A stretch of 64,000 nt of DNA from an uncultured Verrucomicrobia subdivision 3 bacterium (GCA_903850425.1 CAINLR010000059.1:18793-82792), one strand, 5' to 3'; numbered from the stretch's first letter, positions 34,249 through 43,468 are shown. Numbers and translations: made by a program. The notes: generated by a model not told the origin, from the sequence alone.

Positions 34249-36854
34249 AAACCAACATCCTTCGCTTGATCAAATCACTGGCGCAGCGCGCCGCCGCCGC
34301 TTGGGTGCGTCTCACCATCATCGGCACCGGTGCGGCGGCATTGGTCTGGTTTCTGGTGCGCGTGCTTCCCAAGCCGAGCCGCGCGAGCTATCCCTGTCAG
34401 CGGGCTGCATTCCCGGTCGCGTCAGGTTTTGTGATCTGGCTGTGCGGCGTGCTGGCGATCAAGTCCGGCTTGAAACATTTACGGCGCGGCAAGGTGATGG
34501 CGTGTTGCGGCGTGCTGACCGTATTGGCAGTGACGGCATGGACGTTGCTTTCGTTCACGAGCGACGGCTCCGCGCAAAACGCGGGGAAGCGGCCGACAGA
34601 TTGGAATTTCATTCACACCACGCCCAATACTCCGGTGGGGATTGCACGCGGCGTCAACCCCGGCCGCGTGGTGTGGGCACGCGATCCGTTGGCGACCAAG
34701 TGGGCGGGGAATTGGCAGCAGAAGTCGGATCAATGGTGGCTGGACGGAAATACCGATCAATCACGCGTGGACGCTTTGCTGGCGGCCACGCTGGTAAAGC
34801 TGACCAGTGCCACCAGTGGTGAAAATGCCTGGCGGTCTATTTTCGAATACTACAATAAGCGGTCGCGCCAGATGGAGAAGCGCGGCTATCAGCCGGGCGA
34901 AGTGGTGGCCGTAAAAATCAATTTGAACAACAGTAGCAGTGACAAAAAAGATAATTACACCGACGCTTCGCCGCAGATGGTGCTCGCCATGGTCCGGCAG
35001 TTGGTAAATCAAGCCCATGTCCGGCCGGAAGACGTTCTGGTCTATGACGTGCGCCGGATGATTCCACCTTACATTCTGACCAAGGTTTGGAGTGAGTTCA
35101 AAGACGTGCGGTTTGTGCAATGGTCGGCGCCCGAGAAAGCCCAGCCCAAGCATCCGGTGTATGGCGATTACAGCCGGTTGGAGGCGGCGAAATGGGTGGA
35201 AGGCATTGCTTACTCCAACGGCCGCTACAAGGACGCCAAGATGATCGCCCAGCAGGTGTATGATGCCACCTATCTCGTCAACCTCGCGCTGCTCAAGGCG
35301 CATGGTTATCCCTATAACAACATGGAAGACGGCGACGCCGGACAAACGGCCATCACCATGACCGGAAAAAATCACTTTGGATCTATCAAGGGAACACCCG
35401 AGCTGCATCCATCCATTGACACCGATGTTGAGGCGGTCAAGAACGCATACTCGCCGATGGTAGATCTGGCGGCCTCGCCGAATCTGGGTGGAAAGACAAT
35501 TCTCTACGTGTTGGACGGACTTTATAGCGGACGCAAGTGGCGCACTTATCCCGTTCATTTTCCGAATCCGCCATTCAACAATCGCGTGGAGCCTTACGAA
35601 AATCCCGACTGGCCGGCCAGCGTGTTGGCTTCGATGGACGGGGTGGCACTGGATTCGGTGGGGCTCGATATCTTGTTGGCCCAGACCAAAAACAACAATG
35701 ATACCAATGGTCATCCGCGCATTCTCATTCGCTGCAACGCCGACGATTATCTGTTTGAGATGGCCCAAGCGGATCATCCGCCGTCCGGCACGGTCTATAA
35801 GCAGGGTGGTAAAGTCGTTTCGAGCCTGGGCGTCCACGAACGTTGGAACAATGATGAGTCGAAACAATATTCGCGCAATCTTAATCCCACTAATGGCAAG
35901 GGCATTGAACTGATTTATCTAGCGCTTGGCGGCTCAGCCAGTAAGCCCGCCGCAGCCACGAGCGCCAGCCCGTCGGTGACCAAGCCTTCGGCCCCGGCGG
36001 TTCTGCCCGGCAACGGGCTGGCACAATACGATTTCTTTTACGCCGGTGAGGCCAAGGAGGAGCGGATGTTTATCGTGCGCGCCGGCAGGATCGTTTGGGA
36101 CTACACCCATCCGGCGCAGGGCGAAATCAGCGATGCCACGCTCTTGCCCAACGGCAATGTGTTGTTTGCCCACCAGCGCGGCGTGACGGAAATCACCGCC
36201 GATAAAAAAGTGGTATGGGATCATGCGGCCCCGGCCAACACGGAAATCCACACCGCGCAACCATTCGGCACCAACAGCGTCTGGTTCATCCTAAACGACA
36301 ACCCGCCGAAATTCATCGTCATCAACAAGACTACCGGGGCCACGGAGAATGAATTTATTTTACCAGCGGGCAATCCCAAAAGCACGCATGGACAATTTCG
36401 CCACGCGCGGATGACGGGTGCCGGCACGCTGCTGGTCGCGCACATGGACCTGGGGAAAGTTGCCGAGTATGACCTGACCGGCAAGGAGCTTTGGTCCTTG
36501 CCGGTTCCTGGCATCTGGTCGGCCACGCTCCTTCCAAACGGAAATATTCTGGTGGCCAGCAATAATAAATTCGTGCGGGAACTAAATCGCCACGGCGACA
36601 TTGTTTGGGAATGGAAGCCGAGCGATACGCCGGACTATAAAATGTCCAACCTGCAACTGGCCACCCGGCTGCCGAACGGAAACACACTCATCAATGATTG
36701 GTTCAACCAATGGAATGCAAAGCTTGATCCCGCCACCGCCGAGGTGCAGGCCATCGAAGTGACGCCCGACAAAAAAGTAGTCTGGGCGCTGCGTTCGTGG
36801 GAAGACCCCGTGAACCTGGGGCCGGCCACGACGATTCAAATTTTGCCCAAGTGA
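34245..36854 (+). CDS. Membrane-anchored DUF362 domain / beta-propeller fusion
   Basis: 869 residues. Three predicted membrane helices lie in the first 110 residues (for example LTIIGTGAAALVWFLVRVLP). A DUF362-like domain spans about 200-560 (PGEVVAVKINLNNSSSDKKD, VRPEDVLVYDVRRMIPPYIL, LVNLALLKAHGYPYNNMEDG, VLASMDGVALDSVGLDILLA). A Ser/Ala/Pro linker leads to a C-terminal propeller of outer-surface type (GRIVWDYTHPAQGEISDATL, LLPNGNVLFAHQRGVTEITA, LLVAHMDLGKVAEYDLTGKE, WSATLLPNGNILVASNNKFV). DUF362 proteins are usually separate, Fe-S-linked in some cases; no Cys cluster is visible here. The role is unknown, perhaps in glycan processing given the operon. Confidence 0.78.
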   Translation: MKTNILRLIKSLAQRAAAAWVRLTIIGTGAAALVWFLVRVLPKPSRASYPCQRAAFPVASGFVIWLCGVLAIKSGLKHLRRGKVMACCGVLTVLAVTAWTLLSFTSDGSAQNAGKRPTDWNFIHTTPNTPVGIARGVNPGRVVWARDPLATKWAGNWQQKSDQWWLDGNTDQSRVDALLAATLVKLTSATSGENAWRSIFEYYNKRSRQMEKRGYQPGEVVAVKINLNNSSSDKKDNYTDASPQMVLAMVRQLVNQAHVRPEDVLVYDVRRMIPPYILTKVWSEFKDVRFVQWSAPEKAQPKHPVYGDYSRLEAAKWVEGIAYSNGRYKDAKMIAQQVYDATYLVNLALLKAHGYPYNNMEDGDAGQTAITMTGKNHFGSIKGTPELHPSIDTDVEAVKNAYSPMVDLAASPNLGGKTILYVLDGLYSGRKWRTYPVHFPNPPFNNRVEPYENPDWPASVLASMDGVALDSVGLDILLAQTKNNNDTNGHPRILIRCNADDYLFEMAQADHPPSGTVYKQGGKVVSSLGVHERWNNDESKQYSRNLNPTNGKGIELIYLALGGSASKPAAATSASPSVTKPSAPAVLPGNGLAQYDFFYAGEAKEERMFIVRAGRIVWDYTHPAQGEISDATLLPNGNVLFAHQRGVTEITADKKVVWDHAAPANTEIHTAQPFGTNSVWFILNDNPPKFIVINKTTGATENEFILPAGNPKSTHGQFRHARMTGAGTLLVAHMDLGKVAEYDLTGKELWSLPVPGIWSATLLPNGNILVASNNKFVRELNRHGDIVWEWKPSDTPDYKMSNLQLATRLPNGNTLINDWFNQWNAKLDPATAEVQAIEVTPDKKVVWALRSWEDPVNLGPATTIQILPK

Positions 36855-37181
36855 CAACGCCGCTGGTTTGGGAGCCTGCAATTTTGCCGGCGATCCGGCC
36901 GGACTTCCTAGGCGTGAGGTTGCCGGCCACCACCGCGTGTTGATCGGAATTAAAGGCGACGTATTTGCGCCGCAATTTTTGCACAGGAGCGGAAGCAAGC
37001 TGCAGGCTGGTTTTCTTAATGGACGGGCTTTGGCCAATCGGCTCCAGCGATGGAGTTGAACCCAGCCGCTGCGCGGCGGGACGACCGGACATGGTGCGGG
37101 GCCGCGCATGCCTTCGAAGCGCATTCCAAAGGCGATCCAGCCAAAGGGGAATTGAGCGAACCTCGCCCAAAGGGTTGAAAG
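36855..37181. other. 327-bp gap, no gene recognised
   Basis: No supported coding sequence between the DUF362/propeller gene and tRNA-Tyr. Short GC-rich inverted motifs (GCCGCTGCGCGGCGGG) occur, but nothing I can assign to a named element. Confidence 0.5.
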
Positions 37182-37267
37182 TGGTGGTAGGTGATGGATT
37201 CGAACCATCGAAGGCGTAAGCCGACAGATTTACAGTCTGCACCCTTTAGCCACTTGGATAACCTACC
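37182..37267 (-). tRNA. tRNA-Tyr (GTA)
   Basis: On the minus strand the acceptor arms GGTAGGT and ACCTACC enclose a class II tRNA with a long variable arm (CTGTCGGCTTACGCCTTC region) and T-arm GATGG-TTCGAAT-CCATC. The anticodon loop CTGTAAA gives anticodon GTA at 37231-37233. The 3' ACCA is encoded in the DNA. Confidence 0.95.
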
Positions 37268-37384
37268 ACGAAAGCGAGGCGCATTAAGCCAGACAGCGAC
37301 GCGCTTGTCAATCCACACGCGTTGATAAATGCAAAGGGCGTGTCGCGGCGCTGGACGTGATCCTTGCTAACTCCCGCCGGTTAT

Positions 37385-37458
37385 CATTCCTCTGCCTCAA
37401 TCGGTGGCGCGCCCGGTTCCGCCAGACACTTGGCCGAGGCATGGAGGGCAGAGGAATG
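37385..37458. repeat. CATTCCTCTGCC inverted repeat
   Basis: Perfect 12-base arms CATTCCTCTGCC (37385-37396) and GGCAGAGGAATG (37447-37458) lie in the gap between tRNA-Tyr and hisF. Related in sequence to the element at 29079. Confidence 0.65.
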
Positions 37459-37538
37459 GGTTGCAGTTTCACCGCCCTAGGCCTGGGCGTTGAATTCCGA
37501 CTGAGTTCGAGTTGGCCAGCGTCTCCGCACGTCGTCGG

Positions 37539-38312
37539 CTACAAGCGCACGGGAATTTGCTGTTGTTTCAAAAACTGCTTTACTTCACCAACCGTGTAGG
37601 TGCCAAAGTGAAAAATGCTTGCGGCGAGGACGGCGTCGGCGCGTCCGGCGAGCAGCACTTCGGCCATGTGTTCGAGGGTGCCCGCGCCGCCGCTCGCCAC
37701 CACGGGCACACCCACGGCTTCGCTCACGCGCCGGGTGATGACGAGATCAAATCCGGCCTTGGTGCCGTCGGCGTCAATGGAGTTGAGCACGATCTCGCCT
37801 GCGCCGAGCGCCACGGCGCGTTTGGCCCATTCGAGGGCGTCCAGGCCGGTATCCTTGCGGCCGCCATGCGAGCACACGCCCCATTTGTCGGGGGCGATTT
37901 TCTTGGCGTCAATCGAGACGACGATGCACTGGCTGCCGAATTTTTCCGCGCCTTCGCGGATGAGTTCAGGCCGGGCGATGGCGCTGGAGTTGATAGAAAT
38001 TTTATCCGCACCCGCACGCAGCATGGTGAACATGTCGTCCACGGACTTGATGCCGCCGCCGACGGTGAGCGGCATGAAACATTGATCGGCGGCGCGCTCA
38101 ATGACTTCGACCATCGTGCCGCGTCCGTGCGCGGTGGCGGTGATGTCGAAGAACACCATTTCGTCCGCACCCTGCTCGTTGTAGCGGAGCGCGAGTTCCA
38201 CGGGGTTGCCGACGTTGCGCAGGCCGCCCGTTTCGGCGACGCCGAACTGGACGCCGCGCGTGACCTGGCCGTCGTGGACGTCGAGACAGGGAATGACACG
38301 TTTTGCAATCAC
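37539..38312 (-). CDS. hisF: Imidazole glycerol phosphate synthase subunit HisF
   Basis: A 257-residue TIM barrel: [20 protein letters not shown] with the catalytic Asp of [43 protein letters not shown], the second catalytic Asp in [30 protein letters not shown] and [20 protein letters not shown]. HisF, with glutaminase HisH, forms IGP and AICAR in histidine synthesis. The GTG at 38312 gives the normal length; an upstream in-frame ATG would add ten Arg-rich residues absent from the family. No other his gene is adjacent. Confidence 0.96.
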   Translation of the reverse strand: MIAKRVIPCLDVHDGQVTRGVQFGVAETGGLRNVGNPVELALRYNEQGADEMVFFDITATAHGRGTMVEVIERAADQCFMPLTVGGGIKSVDDMFTMLRAGADKISINSSAIARPELIREGAEKFGSQCIVVSIDAKKIAPDKWGVCSHGGRKDTGLDALEWAKRAVALGAGEIVLNSIDADGTKAGFDLVITRRVSEAVGVPVVASGGAGTLEHMAEVLLAGRADAVLAASIFHFGTYTVGEVKQFLKQQQIPVRL

Positions 38313-38566
38313 GCCATCATTGAAGCGCCAGCGGCGGCGCAACGCAAACGATTAGTCGCGGGCGGGTTTTTCCTTGTGAGCGGCGGGTGGTTGAACAAAT
38401 ATGGTTTGGCGGTGTCTGCATGAATGACGAGTTACTGATATGAATTTTCTGAAATCAATTTGGTCCGCAGTGATTACCAAGGTTTTGGCGATGGCCACAG
38501 GCGGCGGCGTGCCCAGAAATGCAATTCCCAGCCACACCGGCAATCTCGGGGCGGAATAATCGCGCG

Positions 38567-39964
38567 GTGAATTCCTGGCTTCGGCATCTCCTGCTGGTTG
38601 TGGCGGCGGCGTGGCTCACGACGGGTTGCACGACGTATCAACAAAAGAACCGCATCATCGCGCACTGGCAAGGCGGCGACATCCAAGGCGCGTCCGCCGA
38701 GGCGACCAAGCAGGCGGACCAACAGGCGCGCGGCAAGGACGGTGTCGTCTGGCGGCTCGAACAGGGCGCTACGTTGCGCGCCGGCGGAAAATTCGCCGCG
38801 AGCAATGACGCGTTCGACCAGGCCCAAGCGGAGATGGAAAAATATGCTCAGGCCGCCAAAGTCAGTTTGAGCAGTGAAGGCCTCGCGTTATTTTCCAACC
38901 AGGCGAATTTTCCCTACGAAGGCCGCGCTTACGACGGCATCATGCTCAATACCTACAAGGCATTGAACTATCTGGCGCTCGGGGAATTTGACAAGGCGCG
39001 CCCGGAACTGATTCGCGCCTACCAGCGGCAGCAGGACGCGGTGGCCGACAATCAGAAGCGCATCGCAGCCACGCAGCAAGCGGCCGGCGAAGGCAAGGAC
39101 GGCGCCGCCATCAATCGCAGCCTGGAAAATCCGGGCCTCGGCACGGCGCTGACTCCGGTGACGGGGAATCTCGAATCCGTTCGCGGCTATGCCGATTATG
39201 TGAATCCATTCACGGTTTTTCTCGACGGGCTTTATTTCATGATCGCGGCGGCGGACCATTCGGATTTGGAGCGGGCGCAGAAATCGCTGGAGCGCGCCCG
39301 CCAGTTTGCACCGCAGAATGGCTACCTGAAACGAGACCTCGCGGTCGCGGGCGATTTATTGCACGGGCGCAAACTCGCGCCGACCACCTACGTTATTTTT
39401 GAAACCGGCTGCGCGCCGTTGCGCAGCCAGCTGCGCATTGATGTGCCGATCATTATTTCAAAAGTGTCCTATGTCGGCGCGGCTTTCCCGGTGCTGGTGT
39501 TTCAGGATGATTTTCTGCCGCAGTTGACGGTGACCAATGCGGCCGGGCGCTTTGACACCGCGCTAGTGGCGAACATGGATGGCGTGGTGGCGCAGGCGTT
39601 CAAAAATGAAATGCCGATGATTATCACGCGCACCCTGGCGGCGACGGTGGCGAAAGCCACGGCGGCTTACGCGGTCAACGAACAGGCGCGGCGGCAGGAC
39701 GACGTGGTCGGCTTGCTCGCGCAAATCGGCACCGCCATTTATGAACTGGCGGTGAACATCGCCGACACGCGCACCTGGACGACCTTGCCGAAAGAGTTTC
39801 AGTATTGCCGTTTCCCGACGCCGGCCGACCGGCGAATTGATTTGACCACGCCCACCGGCTTGAAAATATCCCTGACCCTTGATCCCGGCACCATCAATCT
39901 CGTGTATGTTAAATCCGTGAACCGCCGCGGGCCCTTGCTGGTCACCCAATTTCGAGTAAAATAA
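38567..39964 (+). CDS. COG3014-family lipoprotein with TPR-like N-terminus
   Basis: A 465-residue lipoprotein: after a short basic start (GTG at 38567) comes LLLVVAAAWLTTGCTTYQQK with lipobox LTTGC. The body has helical repeats (WRLEQGATLRAGGKFAASND, MLNTYKALNYLALGEFDKAR, DLERAQKSLERARQFAPQNG), then a beta-rich C-terminal part (YVIFETGCAPLRSQLRIDVP, FPVLVFQDDFLPQLTVTNAA, IITRTLAATVAKATAAYAVN). This matches COG3014 proteins, which co-occur with YcfL and LpoB homologues exactly as here. The role is not established; an outer-membrane link to peptidoglycan synthesis is inferred from neighbours. Confidence 0.82.
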   Translation: MNSWLRHLLLVVAAAWLTTGCTTYQQKNRIIAHWQGGDIQGASAEATKQADQQARGKDGVVWRLEQGATLRAGGKFAASNDAFDQAQAEMEKYAQAAKVSLSSEGLALFSNQANFPYEGRAYDGIMLNTYKALNYLALGEFDKARPELIRAYQRQQDAVADNQKRIAATQQAAGEGKDGAAINRSLENPGLGTALTPVTGNLESVRGYADYVNPFTVFLDGLYFMIAAADHSDLERAQKSLERARQFAPQNGYLKRDLAVAGDLLHGRKLAPTTYVIFETGCAPLRSQLRIDVPIIISKVSYVGAAFPVLVFQDDFLPQLTVTNAAGRFDTALVANMDGVVAQAFKNEMPMIITRTLAATVAKATAAYAVNEQARRQDDVVGLLAQIGTAIYELAVNIADTRTWTTLPKEFQYCRFPTPADRRIDLTTPTGLKISLTLDPGTINLVYVKSVNRRGPLLVTQFRVK

Positions 39965-40389
39965 TGCTTATGAAAAAAATACTGTTGCTCGGCGGCACCG
40001 CCGGCCTGCTGGCCCTGTGCGGCTGCTACACGCCCACCGTCAACTCCGTTGAAAACACGCCGACCGTGGGCCAGCGCCAGTTCATCACCGACCGCCGGGT
40101 GGTGGCGGATGCCGACCTGGCCAAATCCGTCGCATTGGTGAAACTCAATACCGCCACCACGCCCGACGATTTGCTCCAGGTGCAAGTGGAACTCCACAAT
40201 GGCACCTGGTCCCTGGCGCGGTTCGCGTATCGTTTCGAGTGGTTTGATGCCCAGGGCATGCAGGTGGACAATGTCCTGTCCGCCACCATCGCCAGCCAGA
40301 TCGAAGGCGGCGAAGACAAATTCATTTCCGGCATCGCCCCCCATCCCGGCTGCAAAGATTTCCGTGTGAAATTCATCAAAACCAAATAA
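39964..40389 (+). CDS. YcfL-family (DUF1425) lipoprotein
   Basis: 141 residues. The signal/lipobox is KKILLLGGTAGLLALCGCYT with Cys at the LCGC site. The body SVALVKLNTATTPDDLLQVQ, VELHNGTWSLARFAYRFEWF and KDFRVKFIKTK fits the YcfL beta-sandwich that sits next to lpoB in E. coli. The ATG at 39964 overlaps the previous TAA (TAATG); a second in-frame Met at 39970 is possible. Probably coupled to the COG3014 gene. Confidence 0.85.
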   Translation: MLMKKILLLGGTAGLLALCGCYTPTVNSVENTPTVGQRQFITDRRVVADADLAKSVALVKLNTATTPDDLLQVQVELHNGTWSLARFAYRFEWFDAQGMQVDNVLSATIASQIEGGEDKFISGIAPHPGCKDFRVKFIKTK

Positions 40390-40407
40390 CTCCATCCCCG
40401 ATTCACC

Positions 40408-40986
40408 ATGAAAAAATTAATTCTTCTCCCCGTGCTCGCCCTCGGCACCGTTTTGCTCGGCCTCGGCTGCGGCACCAACGCGCATTATGTCGCCACCGGG
40501 GGACGTGAAAACATTGTCTCGACGGGCGAAATCAACATTCAGGACTACCTCCAGGCCGCCGAAGATTCCACGAAAAGCCTGCTGGCTTCCGGTGCCTTGA
40601 ACCGCGTGCCGAATCCGCCCGCCGTCGTCGGCGTCGGTCGCATCATCAACAACACCAGCCAGCAGATTGACACCGACCTGCTCACCAAGAAAATCCGGGT
40701 GGCGCTGCTCCAGAGCGGCAAAGCCATCACCAGCACCACCTATGGACTGGGCGGCCAGGGCGAAGACCCACTCGCCCAACAAATGCAGCAACAGGACAAA
40801 ACCGCCCAGCGCATTCCTGACTTTAGTTTGTCCGGCAAAATCATCCAGACCCTGGCCCGGGCCGGTGACACGCACCAAGCCACTTACAGCTTCCAACTCT
40901 CGCTGACCGATCGCCAGGGCCTGGCCGTGTGGGAAGGCGAAAAAGAAATCACCAAGCAAGGCAAGCGCGCGTCGGTTGGTTTCTGA
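40408..40986 (+). CDS. lpoB: LpoB-like penicillin-binding protein activator lipoprotein
   Basis: A 192-residue lipoprotein: LPVLALGTVLLGLGCGTNAH supplies the lipobox, then a flexible stretch. The folded domain is PPAVVGVGRIINNTSQQIDT, LLTKKIRVALLQSGKAITST, IPDFSLSGKIIQTLARAGDT and YSFQLSLTDRQGLAVWEGEK ending EITKQGKRASVGF, the LpoB pattern. LpoB reaches from the outer membrane through peptidoglycan to stimulate PBP1b. It is third in the COG3014-YcfL-LpoB set. Confidence 0.9.
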   Translation: MKKLILLPVLALGTVLLGLGCGTNAHYVATGGRENIVSTGEINIQDYLQAAEDSTKSLLASGALNRVPNPPAVVGVGRIINNTSQQIDTDLLTKKIRVALLQSGKAITSTTYGLGGQGEDPLAQQMQQQDKTAQRIPDFSLSGKIIQTLARAGDTHQATYSFQLSLTDRQGLAVWEGEKEITKQGKRASVGF

Positions 40987-41061
40987 TGCCAGCCAGGCGG
41001 CCTGCCGGAAAAAATTTGCTTGGAAAAAAGCGGATTCAACGCAAAGATAAATCGTTCTTTG

Positions 41062-41226
41062 AAACCGGCGGAAAAGTTTCCGCCCCTATCACAGTCAAAT
41101 GTCTGGGAACCCGGTGTGAATCCGGGACGGTTGCGCCACTGTAACGGCTACAAACTCCCAATGCCACCAAGCGAAAGCTCGGGAAGGCGGGAGTGAGGTT
41201 TGAAGCCGAAGTCAGGATACCGGTCT
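41062..41226 (+). promoter_or_regulatory. Cobalamin (B12) riboswitch
   Basis: The conserved blocks are present in order: GGGAACCCGGTGTGAATCC then GGGACGG, the invariant GCCACTGTAA (41135-41144), a hairpin ending GGGAAGGCGGGAG, and the B12 box GCCGAAGTCAGGATAC (41205-41220). The closing P1 helix can form between ACCGG (41064-41068) and CCGGT (41220-41224). It lies upstream of the 41508 gene on the same strand, so that gene and the coupled 42494 gene are the expected targets. Confidence 0.95.
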
Positions 41227-41241
41227 GATTGTGCTCGTCGC

Positions 41242-41263
41242 GGTTGAAGATTTTTCTTCAACC
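41242..41263 (+). promoter_or_regulatory. Hairpin downstream of the riboswitch
   Basis: Perfect 8-bp stem GGTTGAAG / CTTCAACC with loop ATTTTT, 16 bases after the B12 aptamer. It lacks a T tract, so it is more likely part of an expression platform than a terminator. Confidence 0.5.
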
Positions 41264-41328
41264 AACTTCTCCGCAAAGAGAAGGATGAGGCCAGCCCGAC
41301 GAACTGTTTTCGTCAGGATTCGCTGAAT

Positions 41329-41373
41329 GCCTTCATTCCCCGTTTTGCCGGAGATGAAGGCTTTTTTGTTTTT
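41329..41373 (+). terminator. Intrinsic terminator between riboswitch and 41508 gene
   Basis: Stem GCCTTCAT / ATGAAGGC with a 17-base loop, followed by TTTTTTGTTTTTC. It is placed about 100 bases after the aptamer and 135 bases before the target start, consistent with B12-controlled read-through, although an anti-terminator pairing could not be folded by eye. Confidence 0.7.
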
Positions 41374-41430
41374 CGTCCCCGTCCCCGTCCTCGAAATTAT
41401 TCGAACGCGGACGCGGACGCGAACGCGGAG
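41374..41430. repeat. CGTCCCCGTCC / GGACGCGGACG inverted repeat
   Basis: CGTCCCCGTCCCCGTCCTCG is mirrored by CGAACGCGGACGCGGACG around a TCGAAATTATTCGA centre. It resembles a dispersed CGTCCGCGTTCGCG-type element; it separates the terminator from the riboswitch-controlled gene. Confidence 0.5.
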
Positions 41431-41507
41431 TCGTTCATTTCTGCGCTGGTCTCTCTACCAACCCGTTCCGTGAATTTTTTTCCCGGAACAGAAATGAAAG
41501 ATCAGCC

Positions 41508-42497
41508 TTGAAATCTATCCATTCGCTGGCCGTTGCCAGCCTGTTCGTCCTGTCCCTCACGTCCGTGTCGGCCATGACCCTGACCGAAAATTTCTCCAGC
41601 GCCCCGTCGCTCGACGGCTGGCAGGTTTTCGGCAACCCCAATCTGTTCCAGTGGGATTCGGTGAATCAAAACGTCGCGGTCACCTGGAATTCCACGAACG
41701 CCAACAGCTATTTTTATCATCCGCTGGGCCTGACGCTGACCAGCGCCAGCAACTTCCTGTTCGCGGTGGATTTCACGTTGCAAGACATCGTCATCGGCAC
41801 CACGCCCGGCAAGCCACAGAATTTTCAAGTCGCCTTCGGCCTGCTGAATTTCGCCGAGGCCACCGGCAGCGGTTTCCTGATCGGCACCAGCTACGATGCC
41901 CCGGACGTGGTGGAACTGAATTATTTTCCCGACTCCGGCTACGGTGCCACCGTGAGCACGCCGCTGATTTCCAGCGCCAATCACTTTGCCGCCGGCGGCT
42001 TCACCTACCCGCTCGAACTGGTGCCAGGCGCGCTGTATCACGCGGTGCTGACTTACACCGCCGACAACCAGACGATGCACACAACCCTGGCGAGCAACGG
42101 GGTGCCGATCGGTCCAATCAAGGATGCCAAACTCAGTGCCACCTTCGGTGATTTCCGCGTGGATACCCTTTCCATCAACTGCTATTCCGACGCCGGCCAG
42201 GACACGAATGAATACTTTGGCGTGATTGACGCCGGCTCCATCGTCGCGCATGGTTCCGTGCACAAGCTGTTTTTCGCCACCCCGCTGCCCGTGACCAAGA
42301 TCATCACCACCGCGCCCGGCAGCATCCAGTTCATTAGCACGACCAACTGGAATTACGTCCTCGAACGCACGGCGGATTTCCAGGCGTGGACGGGCGTTTC
42401 GCCCATGGTGCCCGGGATGGAAGGGACTTTGAACCTGGCCGACACGAACCCGCCGACGGCCCGGGCATATTACCGCGTCCGCGCCGACCGGCCATGA
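41508..42497 (+). CDS. Secreted protein, riboswitch-linked, unknown function
   Basis: 329 residues from a TTG start, with signal peptide [20 protein letters not shown] and cleavage near SAMT. The mature part is beta-rich and LamG/jelly-roll-like in feel ([74 protein letters not shown]). The end ([15 protein letters not shown]...RAYYRVRA) is the common C-terminus of secreted verrucomicrobial proteins. No enzymatic motif is visible. It is the first gene after the cobalamin riboswitch and is coupled through ATGA to the next gene. Confidence 0.75.
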   Translation: MKSIHSLAVASLFVLSLTSVSAMTLTENFSSAPSLDGWQVFGNPNLFQWDSVNQNVAVTWNSTNANSYFYHPLGLTLTSASNFLFAVDFTLQDIVIGTTPGKPQNFQVAFGLLNFAEATGSGFLIGTSYDAPDVVELNYFPDSGYGATVSTPLISSANHFAAGGFTYPLELVPGALYHAVLTYTADNQTMHTTLASNGVPIGPIKDAKLSATFGDFRVDTLSINCYSDAGQDTNEYFGVIDAGSIVAHGSVHKLFFATPLPVTKIITTAPGSIQFISTTNWNYVLERTADFQAWTGVSPMVPGMEGTLNLADTNPPTARAYYRVRADRP

Positions 42498-43468
42498 GCC
42501 TCCCGCCATTTTTCAATCCCACCGTCTGCCCCTTGTGCGGCGCGGCGAACGCGTGCCAGCTCTGTTCGCCCGCCGCCTACAAGGGCCGGTGCTGGTGCGC
42601 GGACGTGGAAATCACCGGCGAACTCCTGGCGCGCGTGCCGGAACCGCTTCGCCACCGCGCCTGTATCTGCCAAAGCTGCGTGCGAAAATTCCAGCTCGAC
42701 ACGAGTTTTTCCGCGCCGCCGCCGCCGCACGCCACGCGCCGCGCGCCGGCGTTCACGCTGATTGAACTGCTGGTCGTCATCGCCATCATCGGCATTGTAT
42801 CCGCGATGCTGCTGCCCGCGCTCGCCCGCGCCAAGGTTGCGGCGCAACGCGCCGATTGCCTGGGCAACCTCCGCCAGCTCGGCCTGGCCACGCAGCTCTA
42901 CTGGGACGACAACGCCGGGAAATCCTTTCGCTACAACCTCGGCCCGACCAACAACGGCACGCTGTATTGGTTTGGTTGGATTGACGACACCCAACCCGAA
43001 GGCCTGCGACCCTTTGATTTATCCACGGGCGTTTTGCATCCGTATCTGCACGGCAGCGACGTCCGGCTTTGCGCCTCACCCGCGTGGCGCTCGGCGCAAT
43101 TCAAGCTCAAGGGCACCGGCGCCATTTTCAGCTACGGCTGCAACGCGTATGTTTTTGGCGGGCCGGGCCACGCGCCGGTGCCGGCTGCCAAAATTTCCCG
43201 GCCGAGCGACACCGCGCTGCTGGCGGATACCGCGCAGGTCAACACCTTTCAGGCACCCGCCTCGGTTAGCAATCCGATGTTTGAGGAATGGTATTACTTC
43301 GATTACAGCCCGCTGGCGAACGTCCATTTCCGCCACGCGCTAAAAGCGAATGTGGCCTTTGCCGACGGCCATGTGGATTTGGAGAAACCGGTCGCCGGCT
43401 CGCTCGATCTGCGGCTGCCCGCGCAAAGCATCGGCCGGCTGCGGACCGAAATCCTGTCCGTTCCGTAA
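42494..43468 (+). CDS. Cys-rich CWC domain fused to prepilin-like protein
   Basis: 324 residues. Residues about 10-62 are a Cys-rich CWC-type domain ([41 protein letters not shown]). After a Pro-rich linker comes a prepilin cleavage/methylation motif, [20 protein letters not shown] (residue about 88 onward, Glu at +5, Ala instead of Gly at -1). The C-terminal half resembles DUF1559/H-X9-DG pseudopilin-like proteins ([38 protein letters not shown]). An in-frame GTG at 42680 could alternatively start a normal-length prepilin without CWC. The ATG overlaps the previous stop (ATGA). Pseudopilins need a prepilin peptidase, not seen in this window. Confidence 0.8.
   Translation: MSLPPFFNPTVCPLCGAANACQLCSPAAYKGRCWCADVEITGELLARVPEPLRHRACICQSCVRKFQLDTSFSAPPPPHATRRAPAFTLIELLVVIAIIGIVSAMLLPALARAKVAAQRADCLGNLRQLGLATQLYWDDNAGKSFRYNLGPTNNGTLYWFGWIDDTQPEGLRPFDLSTGVLHPYLHGSDVRLCASPAWRSAQFKLKGTGAIFSYGCNAYVFGGPGHAPVPAAKISRPSDTALLADTAQVNTFQAPASVSNPMFEEWYYFDYSPLANVHFRHALKANVAFADGHVDLEKPVAGSLDLRLPAQSIGRLRTEILSVP

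Noticed and set aside
37016..37318. 100-residue minus-strand frame over tRNA-Tyr
   Set aside because: It overlaps a complete tRNA-Tyr on the same strand; the peptide is a translation of the tRNA.
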